64,000 nt of DNA from Rhizophagus irregularis (Eukaryota > Glomeromycota > Glomeromycetes > Glomerales > Glomeraceae), in contig NC_089434.1 in assembly GCF_026210795.1 (NCBI RefSeq), positions 1,116,001 through 1,180,000 of the forward strand, in the 5' to 3' direction. The position numbers were made by a program, and so were the translations under genes. Position 1 is the stretch's first letter. Each line of letters opens with the position of its first letter. Shown here one piece after another: positions 34,406-43,770 of the stretch. The notes beneath the pieces were generated by a model, which did no database searches, was not told the origin of the DNA, and saw nothing but the letters and a program-made list of their open reading frames with translations.

Positions 34406-36647
34406 TTATAACTTATCAATATTCCATATATAGTCATCATTATCATCAAAGTCAATAACTAAATCACTATATCTTCGGACTATAATATTATGTAACTTGA
34501 ATTCCCTCACTTCATCTTTCAAATCAAACAATTCTCCATTTTTAATATTCTTAATAGCCAAATACTTGACTCTTTTTTCCTTCATAATATATTTCTTTAT
34601 GTAATTTAAAATATCATCACTACCACTTTTTAGTTTTATTAACAATTTATTAATAAAAATATACTGAGAATTTTCTAAGAATACTCTAAAATCACTTTCT
34701 TTAATAGTAAAATCTAAACTTATGTAATCTAATTTAGAAGGGAGAATTTTCCCTAGATTTTTTAATATGATTGAACTACAAGTTGAACAGGGTTCAACTG
34801 GACATATTTTGATTATAAGATAATTGAGACTTTGTTTAATATTTTTAATTAAATTGATTTTTTGATAAGTAGAAATCTCACTTTCAAATTCAACAAAATA
34901 AAGAAAATTGCGGTTATGCCTTACAGTGTCCGGTCTGATGATCTTTCTGAGTCCAGTCATGTCAATTTTTAGTACAGTCATGTGGATTTGGGTCCGGACC
35001 CTCGGACCATGCGGTCCGATGATCCGCTTAAAATCACTTGAGTCCGATTAATTGGAAAGCTTTGATCTACACTGGATTTTTTTTTGCCATTCGCTTCATA
35101 ATGAGTCATTAAAAAAAAATATTTTTAATTTAATGAGATATTACTATTATGCCATAATGAATAATTATAATGTCATTAATATTATATAATTAATAATTTT
35201 AATTAATAATTTCAAATTTGTAAGCCTTCCAAATGAAATATTTCTTTCAATTTTTCATGTATTTAATTTTATAAAGAAAAACATGGATGTAATTAACATT
35301 ACTGAAAATAATAAAAATAATATTACATTTAGTTCACTAATAGAAATACCAAATGTTAGTTATAAAATTTTCGTGTCAATATTAATATTGATGTTATATT
35401 TTATAATAATATTAAATACTATTATAATTGTAATTATTAAATTCAAGAAATGTAGATCAGATCAGTCGTGTAAATTTAGTTCAGTCCGATTGATCAACAT
35501 CACAGGACTCGGCACAATTAACTCAGTCCGATGGTAGTGAAGTCCGATCAAAGTTTAAATTCAATCCGCATCAAAATTCACATGACTGTGCTAAAAACTG
35601 ACATGACTGGACTCAGAAAGATCATCGGACCGGACTCAGTAAGGATATACTCAGAAAATTGATATTGTTACAATATTTTAATAATTGTGATATATCATGA
35701 TTAGTACAATAAATTGTACTACACCCGAAATTTTTTAAATAATCACCAGATTTTAGTAATAATTGTTGCAATGATTCAATTTGTGTTACCTCATTTAAAA
35801 TTAAAGATTTTAATTTAAATGGTTTAGTCAAATTAATAATTTGTTGAGTAAAATAATTATTTAAAGAACAATTAATGATATGAATGGATTCTAAAACATT
35901 TAATCGTTCAAATACTTTATCAAGATTGATTACTACACTAAAATCGACGTCATAGAAAATGATAATATTTAAGGTATTTGACCAATAATAATCTTTTGAT
36001 AATAATAATTGACATAAAGATAAAAAATTTCCATATATTAAAATTTTCTTAAGATTTTGATGTAAATGAATTATTTGTGATATATGGTTATTAATTATCG
36101 TATTGTCGTTATCACCTCTGATATAATTAACTTTCAAATTTCCAATATTGTGAATAAAATTTTGATTTTGCAAAATTAACTCAAGAATTTCATTAAGTTC
36201 TCTGTAATAAATAATTGCGGCCTTAATTTCAAGAGTATGTAAATTTACTTCATTTTTAATAAAAATTTTAAATAGTGACATAGTAATAAATCTCTCAAAA
36301 TTTTGTTCAGAAACACCTGTTCTAATTCCGAATTTTGAATTCCTAGCAGAATCAAACCACTTAGCAACAGAAATGAATAACTCAAATGTATTCAAATATT
36401 TTAAAAAACAATTGAACGTATTATTAATAATTTTATATTCATGATTTAAGTAAATTTCAATAAAATCATATTTTCCGGTATGAAATGAAAATGGATTTTC
36501 CCATAATAATGGAATTACTAAACGACACAATAATCTGTTAACAAAAATGCATGAATGTAAAGTTGAAAAATCATTCTGAAAATATTTTATAATTTCGTAA
36601 GTTAATTCAGCAGGTAAATCTCCTAAAAATAATTTTGAACACGACAT
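34406..36647 (-). pseudogene. F-box protein gene split by a TIR element
   Basis: Minus-strand ATG at 36647 opens an F-box (LPAELTYEIIKYFQ..FSTLHSCIFVNRLLCRLVIPLLWENPF), the motif that binds Skp1 in SCF ubiquitin ligases. It is followed by Leu/Ile-rich repeats of LRR-like character (NLKKILIYGNFLSLCQLLL, LESIHIINCSLNNYF, LKSLILNEVTQIESLQQLL). The frame runs to ..NNINFLSISL, where the element 34924-35639 begins. Beyond it the same kind of sequence continues (RNFLYFVEFESEISTYQKIN.. to TAA at 34406). Discounting the element and one TA, the frame is continuous and the total (about 500 residues) fits this family. As it stands the ORF ends after five element-encoded residues at 35622, truncating the substrate-binding region. 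Confidence 0.82.
34924..35639. mobile_element. 716-bp TIR element with TA duplication, in the F-box gene
   Basis: About 60-bp inverted ends: left CAGTGTCCGGTCTGATGATC.., right ..GATCATCGGACCGGACTCAG, continuing inward as TTTCTGAGTCCAGTCATGTCA and its complement. TA flanks both ends (34922-34923, 35640-35641), as in the Tc1/mariner group. Interior holds repeated AGTCCGAT words (near 35040, 35480, 35525, 35545), likely binding sites for a transposase encoded elsewhere. The only ORF (84 codons at 35283, one hydrophobic segment) is not a transposase. Confidence 0.85.
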
Positions 36648-37693
36648 GTTGTAATTTAAGGGAGCATGTCATGAGAGTTAAACGAGTTGGGTAAATTATA
36701 TATGATTCTGATGTCGCACAACTCATATAATTCATTCTTGATTAATATGCTACTCCTAATTATCTAAGCATATTAAACATTTAACTAAAATTATAGTTTT
36801 ATCAAAATTTACTTACGCTACTTATTTTTTGCTCTGTATGTATGTCTGTAAATATTTTAAAGTTTTATTTATTGTGTTAAACTGGGTAAATTATGGAACA
36901 ATGATTCCAATTTATACAATTCATTCTGACTAATTGTGTGTAACATGTTTCAATAATTAAGTACAGATTTAATTAAGCTATGGAACGAAAATCATTGTTG
37001 TTTAAGAATTATGTATAGTGAAACAATTGAAACATGTATAAATTTTGTAAGTTTAATAATTTTTGTGTAGCATAATTTTGTTTTGTTTTGTTGCACTATG
37101 TTATAGTGCTAAATTTATTAATTTATAATTATTTAAAACTGAAATTAAACCCCAAAAGTTAAAATATTTTTGCTTGAAGGTCAAAAGTCAAATTAAAAGT
37201 TCAAAATGGCCGAATTAACATTATATCATATAATGATTAAACAATATAAACTTTGAAATTTAATAGCTTCGTCATTATCGATCCGATTGCAATTATTTTA
37301 CAACCATTCGAATTAATGAAACTTGATTTTTCGGTTCTCATAACATAACAATTTTGAAAATGATCCGGCAACCCGGTTTTTAATTTTTTATTTTAACTTT
37401 TAAAAAGATCTCACCCGGTATAATAGTAATAATAAATTTTTTTACAAAAAACTGACCCGGCCGGGATACGAGAACCGAAAAACTAAGTTTGTATGGCCTA
37501 ATATTGTGATTTCAAACTATATTTTTTTTCGAAATTTGAATTCAGAAAAGAATATAATACAATAAATAAAATAAAAATGTATTGAATTTACATCTAAAAT
37601 ACAAATAATATAAAATACAATATATTTATAAAGTCTGTAAAACTTAAATAAGTAATATAAAGTTTATAATATACACAAGTATAATGTCCTTCT
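36648..37693. other. intergenic DNA upstream of the F-box gene
   Basis: No ORF. Around 37320-37480 an imperfect inverted arrangement is visible (TTTTCGGTTCTCATAACATA .. CGAGAACCGAAAAACTAAG), suggesting a small decayed element. The first ~200 bp presumably hold the F-box promoter. Confidence 0.4.
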
Positions 37694-38246
37694 TAGAGGT
37701 TGGAACCGACCAAAAAAACCTTAATCGATTAATAATCGATTAATATTAAAATATTAAAAATTTTTTTTTTTTTGACCGCAGATTGCACCAAATTGTTTTT
37801 GATCATACATTTAGTTATAGGAAAGTCTTATTTATTATTATTATCTTTTTTTTATTTTTATTTTTAAGATATAGACTCGACTGGGGTCGAACGCTAAATA
37901 GGAATAAACATGGTCTAAAAGATCAATAAATTCTGAGCTAGTGTTTTACCCAACCTCTCAGGAGAAGCCTGAAGGGGTCGTCTTGCCCATTATTCTATAG
38001 AACAATCAAGCATAACCTGGAGTCTAGAACGGACTATCCAAAACCAGTAAAAAAAGAACGAGAAAATAAAAAAAGGAAAAACTAAAAATACAAGGGAAAG
38101 GAACAAAACGTGACAAAAGGTGAGTTCAAGTATATCACTGGAATCCGTATTTTTCTTTTGTCATAAAGACACCACACGTAAATACTGTCAGGTGTGGAAT
38201 GGTGCATGATTTGAAGGTCCGGTGTTGTTGTACTCAATCAAGTGAG

Positions 38247-38453
38247 TTAATCATGTGACGGCGTAGGCGGGAATTCCACAACGGAAGGTCCTTCACTAGC
38301 CGAGAGGTAAGTAATGTCGCTCATGGTAGTGTGCGAATCATTGTCCGGGGGAGGTGTACGCCGGAAATAGAGGTTCGAATCATTAAAGATTTGTTGATCC
38401 TTCTTTTTGATGTGGTAAGAAACGTTAGGAGGTGATTGTATAGAATTCATCAT
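38247..38453 (-). CDS. small ORF overlapping the end of the element's main ORF
   Basis: Sixty-eight residues (MMNSIQSPPNVSYHIKKKDQ.., ending ..EFPPTPSHD). Its ATG overlaps the stop of the upstream ORF (the shared bases read ATGATGA at 38450-38456 on the minus strand). Polar and Pro/Ser-rich. It could be translated by reinitiation, could be the displaced C-terminus of the 488-codon protein after a frameshift, or could be non-coding. No family recognised. Confidence 0.35.
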   Translation of the reverse strand: MMNSIQSPPNVSYHIKKKDQQIFNDSNLYFRRTPPPDNDSHTTMSDITYLSASEGPSVVEFPPTPSHD

Positions 38454-39916
38454 GACGAATTTGGCATGATGTTGGCGGTATAGCTCAACCGCTTTGGAAT
38501 AACCGTAATTGTATTGGGGATCGAACTGACATTATAGCGTCGTCTAATATTATAATCAAACAGGTTAATATTATACGTAACGTAATAATATGTACGCTGG
38601 TCTCCAACAAAACCAGCAGGTAGGGGAGGTAATTGTTTCTTGAGACGGTTGCGTTTTTTAGTGCGACGGATCCAATTCTTGATCCTTTGACATGCGCGTA
38701 TTTGATTATAGTGCCTAAGACCGTTAGGCGAATTTTTGAAAGCGTCAGAAAGTTGTATAGGTGTACGTCCTATGTAATGGTCCGGGAGATGATGGATGGT
38801 TTTAAAAACCATTTGTCCAGGGGAGTTAGGAAGTAAGCGAGGTAGGATAGTCTGGTTGGAGTGGTTACGTCTGAGTGTAGACGTAATTAATCTATTCCAT
38901 CGTGCCTGCTGTTGAGGTGAACGAACCGCATCGAAACGTAACGTGCGGTATTGTTTGTAATATGGTCGAACCGTTTTATTGTCATTGCTAGGTAAATTTA
39001 AATCAACCGAGCGAAATCGTTTAAATTGAACGACATAGCTAATGCCGAGGCGATTAGAATGAATTTCTTTGTGGTTCTTTTTATTCTTGTGATGTCGGTT
39101 TACCGTACGGTTAAACTGTTCAGCGTAGAATCTAGGCTCTACTGGATGACGAGTAGTAGTGTGCGAGACCTGTCGAATCAGTTTGAGATGACCTCCGCAA
39201 CGCCAACGATTATTTGATTGTACGAAGGCGGGGGGGTGGATACATAGTGAGCCCTCATTCTCACCAGGTGCAAAATGTAGCGTACCGCAAGGGAAATAAA
39301 AACCCAAGTAGATCACGTGGGGGCCGCAGCTGAACCGGATAAATGTTTTAGTTTTTCTATCATTATTATCAGTTGATTCTAATCGATATCGTAGTGCTAG
39401 GAGTTTTTCTTTTAATAATTGGCGTAAACGGTTAAAGTATTTGTCCACAGCATCCTTGTGAAATTGTCTATTTAAAGAAAAGACAAATGTGAGATAAATT
39501 CCTAAAATGTAATTTAAATTTGGTTTGTTAGATGTAGATCGAAATGTATGACGATGATTTTTTGATAATTCAATATCATTGGTGTAAATCAGGTATTTGT
39601 CAATTTCCGTAAGAGGAAGATCGGCTTTTTCAGACAGCCGAAGAAGGTAATATCGTCCTTTTCTAGTATTGTACAAAGTTCCACTGCCACGAGTGTCACA
39701 TGACAGGTAGGGCGAGAGCTTGGAAATTCTCATGGAAATGTTAAAAAATTTTGTAATAGGTTTGTAAAGACGTAAAATAGCCTGTGAAACAGGCGGAGGG
39801 GTAGTAGAGTCGGGTGAAGAGTCCATAGGCCGAGCTTGAGAAGGCTTTGTGAGTTTATGATTTATTATTATTATCATTAAAAAATTAATACAAATTCTTC
39901 CAAGTTCGGAGAACAC
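38450..39916 (-). CDS. unrecognised Arg/His/Asn-rich protein in a hAT-ended element
   Basis: Open frame of 488 codons; the likelier start is the internal ATG at 39826 (MDSSPDSTTPPPVSQAIL), giving 458 residues, because the first 30 codons are AT-rich like non-coding DNA. Visible features: a Cys/His cluster (FSCGPHVIYLGFYFPCGTLH..SLCIHPP..RWRCGGHLK), a strongly basic middle (TTRHPVEPRFYAEQFNRTVN, HHKNKKNHKE), repeated Arg-rich patches (RIKNWIRRTKKRNRLKK) and a Tyr/Asn-rich end (RTYYYVTYNINLFDYN). This fits a nucleic-acid-binding protein, but that is inference. No DDE, BED, hATC, RT or integrase motif seen. Its base composition differs sharply from the host genes here, consistent with acquisition by or co-evolution with the mobile element. 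Confidence 0.65.
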   Translation of the reverse strand: MFSELGRICINFLMIIIINHKLTKPSQARPMDSSPDSTTPPPVSQAILRLYKPITKFFNISMRISKLSPYLSCDTRGSGTLYNTRKGRYYLLRLSEKADLPLTEIDKYLIYTNDIELSKNHRHTFRSTSNKPNLNYILGIYLTFVFSLNRQFHKDAVDKYFNRLRQLLKEKLLALRYRLESTDNNDRKTKTFIRFSCGPHVIYLGFYFPCGTLHFAPGENEGSLCIHPPAFVQSNNRWRCGGHLKLIRQVSHTTTRHPVEPRFYAEQFNRTVNRHHKNKKNHKEIHSNRLGISYVVQFKRFRSVDLNLPSNDNKTVRPYYKQYRTLRFDAVRSPQQQARWNRLITSTLRRNHSNQTILPRLLPNSPGQMVFKTIHHLPDHYIGRTPIQLSDAFKNSPNGLRHYNQIRACQRIKNWIRRTKKRNRLKKQLPPLPAGFVGDQRTYYYVTYNINLFDYNIRRRYNVSSIPNTITVIPKRLSYTANIMPNSS

Positions 39917-40320
39917 GTGACCAAAAATTCACAGCTCTGGGCCGCATTAGATAATTTGACCAGAATTATGGGTTGATAATTTTAATCGATTAACCGATTT
40001 TTGAGATACCTTAATCGATTAACCGTCTTAGTCGATTAATTAATCGATTAACCTTAATCGATTCCAAACTCTAGTCCTTCTTAGCATAGTTGATATGGTA
40101 AATCTAATAATATATTGATTTTATTTAAGTAAATTCATCATGAATTTTATATAGATATTAGCACATGATATTAGAAATTATCAATAAATATTTAAAATTA
40201 TGAGTGGCAATTTAATAATTATTTAAAAAACAGAAAATAAATAACTGTAGTAGCGGTGATTTTATTTAAATGTTTAAATAAATATTTTTAATTTATTGTT
40301 CTTTATTTCCTATTTTTTAG

Positions 40321-42454
40321 TTATTCTAATCTATTTTGAGCTTCTTGAACTCCTTGTTCAGCTGATTTTTTGTACCAATAAATAGCTTTATCTATATTTT
40401 TAATAATTCCTTCTTCATATTCATACATGGTAGCAAGATTATATTGAGCTAAACTGTTTCCTAAATCTGCTGCCTTTTGATATAATTCAAATGCTTTTTA
40501 CTTATCAATATTAGTACCAAATCCATTTTTATAACAATATCCTAAATTATTTATTCCAAAAGGATTTCCTAAATCTGCTACCTTCTGATATAATTTAAAT
40601 GCTTTTTGATAATCAATATCAATTCCAATTCCATTTTCATAACAATATCCTAAATGATTTATTCCATATGAATTTCCTAAATCTGCTGCTTTTTGAAATG
40701 ATTCAAATGCTTTTTTATTATCAATATCAGTTTCAATTCCATTTAGTTAACAATATCCTAAACTGCACATTCCAGATGAATTTCCTAAGTCTGTTGCCTT
40801 TTGATATAATTTAATAGTTAATGATATGATTAATTTTGATATTGATAATATTGAAGTAGGGAAACAAAAATTTCCAACTTATCTTAATAGCCGTAATCTA
40901 ACTTTACAAGAGTTTAATAATTTATTATTAAATAACCAAAATAATTCAAATTCTCTTGCCTTACTTGGAGATTTTAATTTTCTTGGACTTGGAATTGGTA
41001 TTAATAAGTCAAAAGCATTTGTATCAAAGTTATTCTCAAATTGGTTACTTGATGACATCAAAGATTCTATTTCTTTTGTATTCATCATATTGAAGTTTTG
41101 AATGACTTGAGACATGTAATGAATCAATATTTTCAGAAATTTTACCATCCAAAATTGGCTGCTGATTATTAGATGATTGTGTAATATTATTATCATTAAA
41201 TAAGTGAAAGTCTTTAATAATTATATTTTCTTTTTTTATAATTTCTTTTAATCTATCAAACACTTTGTTGATAAATGGACGATCATCAGGTTCAATATTC
41301 CAACAATCTATAAAAAATATATATTAATTGAAATTTGTATTTTATTTTTAAATCATAGGTTTAAATAGTATTTACCAGTATAAATTTTTATATATTCTTC
41401 AGGTGTATCAGGAATGGATATCTCTCTAAGACCTTGCAAAATTTCTATAGCCAAACCGAGATCATTCAATTCATTACAAAAAGGTGGTCGTCCACTAGAA
41501 ATTTCCCATAAGAGTATGCCAATACTGTAAACATCACTCTGGCTCGTTTAATGAGTATACTTCCGGTTGGTTATTGTTAATATTTCTTCTTCTATTGAAT
41601 ATTTTTGGATCAACATAAGTAATCATTCCAAATACTTTTGATTGAAGATTGGATGATTCCTCAATCCTTTTTGAAAGTCCAAAATCGGCTAACTTAACAG
41701 TATTCTGATGAACTAATATATTTTTGGAGTGCTATTATTAAGTATATAAGATTAAACTAAGATAAAATGAGCATTAAATAAAAAATAATTATAATAAATC
41801 ATAAATTGATTAATTACCAAATCACGGTGCACGATTTCTTCACCATGTAAGCATGATACTGCATAAACCAGTTTGAAATGCAAAGACTAAATTTATCGTT
41901 CCAAGTAAGATTTTCAAAATTTTCTTTCAAATAATCTCGCAGTGCACCACCGTTAGCATATTCTATTACCAACGAATATTCTTTGATTTGATTTCTTTTA
42001 AAAGAAAACAGACAAGTTAATTAATGATTATATGTTAAAAAATGATTATTGAAAACTTATCATATCCCTACTGAAAGTTGTCACGCCATAAAAACGGATA
42101 GCATTATCATAAAAATCAACTTCACGATGATGTTGAATCTAAATAAAAAAATAATTTTTTATTAGAAATGTAAATATTATAATAATTAAAAATTTCTTTT
42201 TTTTATATTATAATTACCTCACGAACAATCGCTTTAATTGTAGCATCATTTAAATTATAAAAAGATTTAAGTGCACAACATTTATGAGAATCCTTCCAAT
42301 CTGCACGATAAACTTTTCCGAAGCCTCCAGAGCCAATTTCTTGAAGATTATAAAATTGGCCAAATTCATAAAATTTAATAAGTTTTTTAGAAATTGCTTC
42401 TTCTATCCAATCACACTCATTTGAATTATTAATAAGTTCAGTGTTATTAGACAT
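40321..42454 (-). pseudogene. TKL protein kinase-Sel1 repeat fusion, degenerate
   Basis: Start ATG at 42454 (MSNNTELINNSNECDWIEEA). Exon 1 to 42218 contains the intact glycine loop IGSGGFGKVYRADW and ALKSFYNL, ending REV|. Then HHREVDFYDNAIRFYGV, a frameshifted C-lobe start (correct frame ..SCLHGEEIVHRDL|), [20 protein letters not shown], a frameshift at about 41540, [33 protein letters not shown]|, CWNIEPDDRPFINKVFDRLK, a frameshift near 41050, then four or more Sel1 repeats (AFKLYQKVADLGNPFGINNLGYCYKNG-type, ~36 residues each) with TAA stops at 40498-40500 and near 40748. Kinase-Sel1 fusions are common in these fungi. Key residues persist, but at least three frameshifts and two stops make it a pseudogene. 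Confidence 0.9.
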
Positions 42455-42599
42455 TGTTAAGTGCAGGGAAATTTTTACTGTGGAAGTTAATTTTACGGTT
42501 TTATAAAGGTAGAATTTAAAAAAGAAAATACAAATATTTTTACTATTTATAGATAGGATAGTAACACCAGACATTTCTATGTCGAAAGTCCGCACGAAA

Positions 42600-43539
42600 T
42601 TTGAGGAAAATAGTAATTCCTGGATAAATTTGGAAGTTTCACAAAATTAGAATTTTTTTTTAAAAAAATTAAATATAATATCTAGGTCTTTAGCAGATCA
42701 GAAAATTAAGATGGATGTTTATTTTAAACTATCCGTGAATTATTACTTCCTCATTTTAAAGACAAAGATTTAGTAACTTTAGTCATTTTAACAGTATCCT
42801 TAAACGCTTACATAAATACAAAAAATTGTTATTATTTCCAATAAATTATTAAATCTGTTTTCTGTTCCTAAATTTAAATTGAACATAATCTTAATTGAAA
42901 TGTCATATCGATTTCTTGTATATAAAATTCATTTAAAATATTTTTCATTGACAAATTTTGGTTCAATCATGTTTCGGAACATGTTTAGATTCTCAATTTT
43001 TTGAATAATCGAAATGGAGATAAATGATTTAACAAACATTGTATATTTTTTTACTTGAGCATGCATTTTAACGTCTTGTATGATTGCAGTGAAATAATAA
43101 AATTTTTGGCGAGATTATTTTACAAAATAGAACCGGTAATATCCGTAATAGTACGTCATATAGGTTGTGCTGTTCTTTTCCAAGTATCACTGATCATCAT
43201 TCACGTGATCCAGGTAATTATTTTCGGTAACTGCAAGATATTCGAAACATTTATTTTTTTGTTTATTGTATTTACACAACACTAAAAAATCACATAACTA
43301 TGCGAAAGATTTAAATAATAACAGAATGTACTGGGAATAATATTGTAGCTTTGTTTTATTATTACTAATACAAAAATGACAAACAATTATCTAACTGTAT
43401 TAAAATTAAAATATTGATGGAAAGATAAGTTATTGGAGTAGTAATTCTAATATTAGAATGATTTACCGTAATTATAATTGTTTGTAATACCATCTTTCAT
43501 TTTTTCCAACAAATTGAAATTTGGCAGAATTTTCTTTAA
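42600..43539. other. intergenic DNA, nothing supported
   Basis: AT-rich upstream flank of the kinase-Sel1 relic. The 76-codon plus ORF at 43055 has no recognised family. Confidence 0.35.
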
Positions 43540-43770
43540 TCATAGATAACCTTTTGGTTTATTGCGTGATTCTTCTAACACCTTTGTCTTTAAATATAAC
43601 AGTAAATTAAAAAATTAAAATTATTAATAAATGATCAAATAAATAGAATTTGAAGATACCTTATTTATTTCATGCAAATAAGCTAAATCAGTTTCATAAA
43701 TACGTCGTTCTTCGTCATCAAATTGAATCCTCCAAATAACATGTAAATACTTCAATAATTTTTTCATCAT
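43540..43770 (-). CDS. small spliced gene, about 52 residues, possibly truncated
   Basis: Exon 1 43660-43770 (MMKKLLKYLHVIWRIQFDDE.., 37 codons) ends AATAAG|GTATCT; a 72-nt intron ends GTTATATTTAAAG|; exon 2 starts at 43587 and reaches a TGA at 43540-43542. Both exons join in phase 0 and give a charged, helical protein (EERRIYETDLAYLHEINK | TKVLEESRNKPKGYL). After the TGA the same frame continues with coding character (LKKILPNFNLLEKMKDG..), so the stop may be a recent nonsense change in a ~80-residue protein. Family not recognised; a small mitochondrial or ribosome-associated protein would fit the size and charge, but there is no direct evidence. Confidence 0.5.

Larger units (their letters stand above)
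37694..40073. mobile_element. 2.4-kb hAT-ended element carrying an unrecognised gene
   Basis: Ends TAGAGGTTGGAACCGA (left) and TCGATTCCAAACTCTA (right) are the same TIR tips as in the 2347 and 24635 elements, and exact 8-bp duplications GTCCTTCT flank it (37686-37693 and 40074-40081). Instead of AACCGGTT, its subterminal regions contain many copies of the palindrome TTAATCGATTAA (about two on the left, five or more on the right). Inside, on the minus strand, lie a 488-codon ORF and an overlapping 68-codon ORF, both clearly less AT-rich than surrounding DNA. No hAT transposase motifs (BED finger, hATC) are visible in either, so the element is probably moved in trans and the ORF is cargo. Confidence 0.88.

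Noticed and set aside
35283-35537. 84-codon ORF as an element-encoded membrane protein
   Set aside because: Single hydrophobic run in AT-rich DNA, start not supported, C-terminal part is the AGTCCGAT repeat region.
38633-39217. Plus-strand ORFs of 63-67 codons
   Set aside because: Lie antisense within the 488-codon ORF and have no independent support.
38450-39916. 488-codon ORF as a hAT transposase
   Set aside because: The element ends are hAT-like, but no BED finger, RNase-H core or hATC motif can be seen in the protein; called unknown cargo instead.
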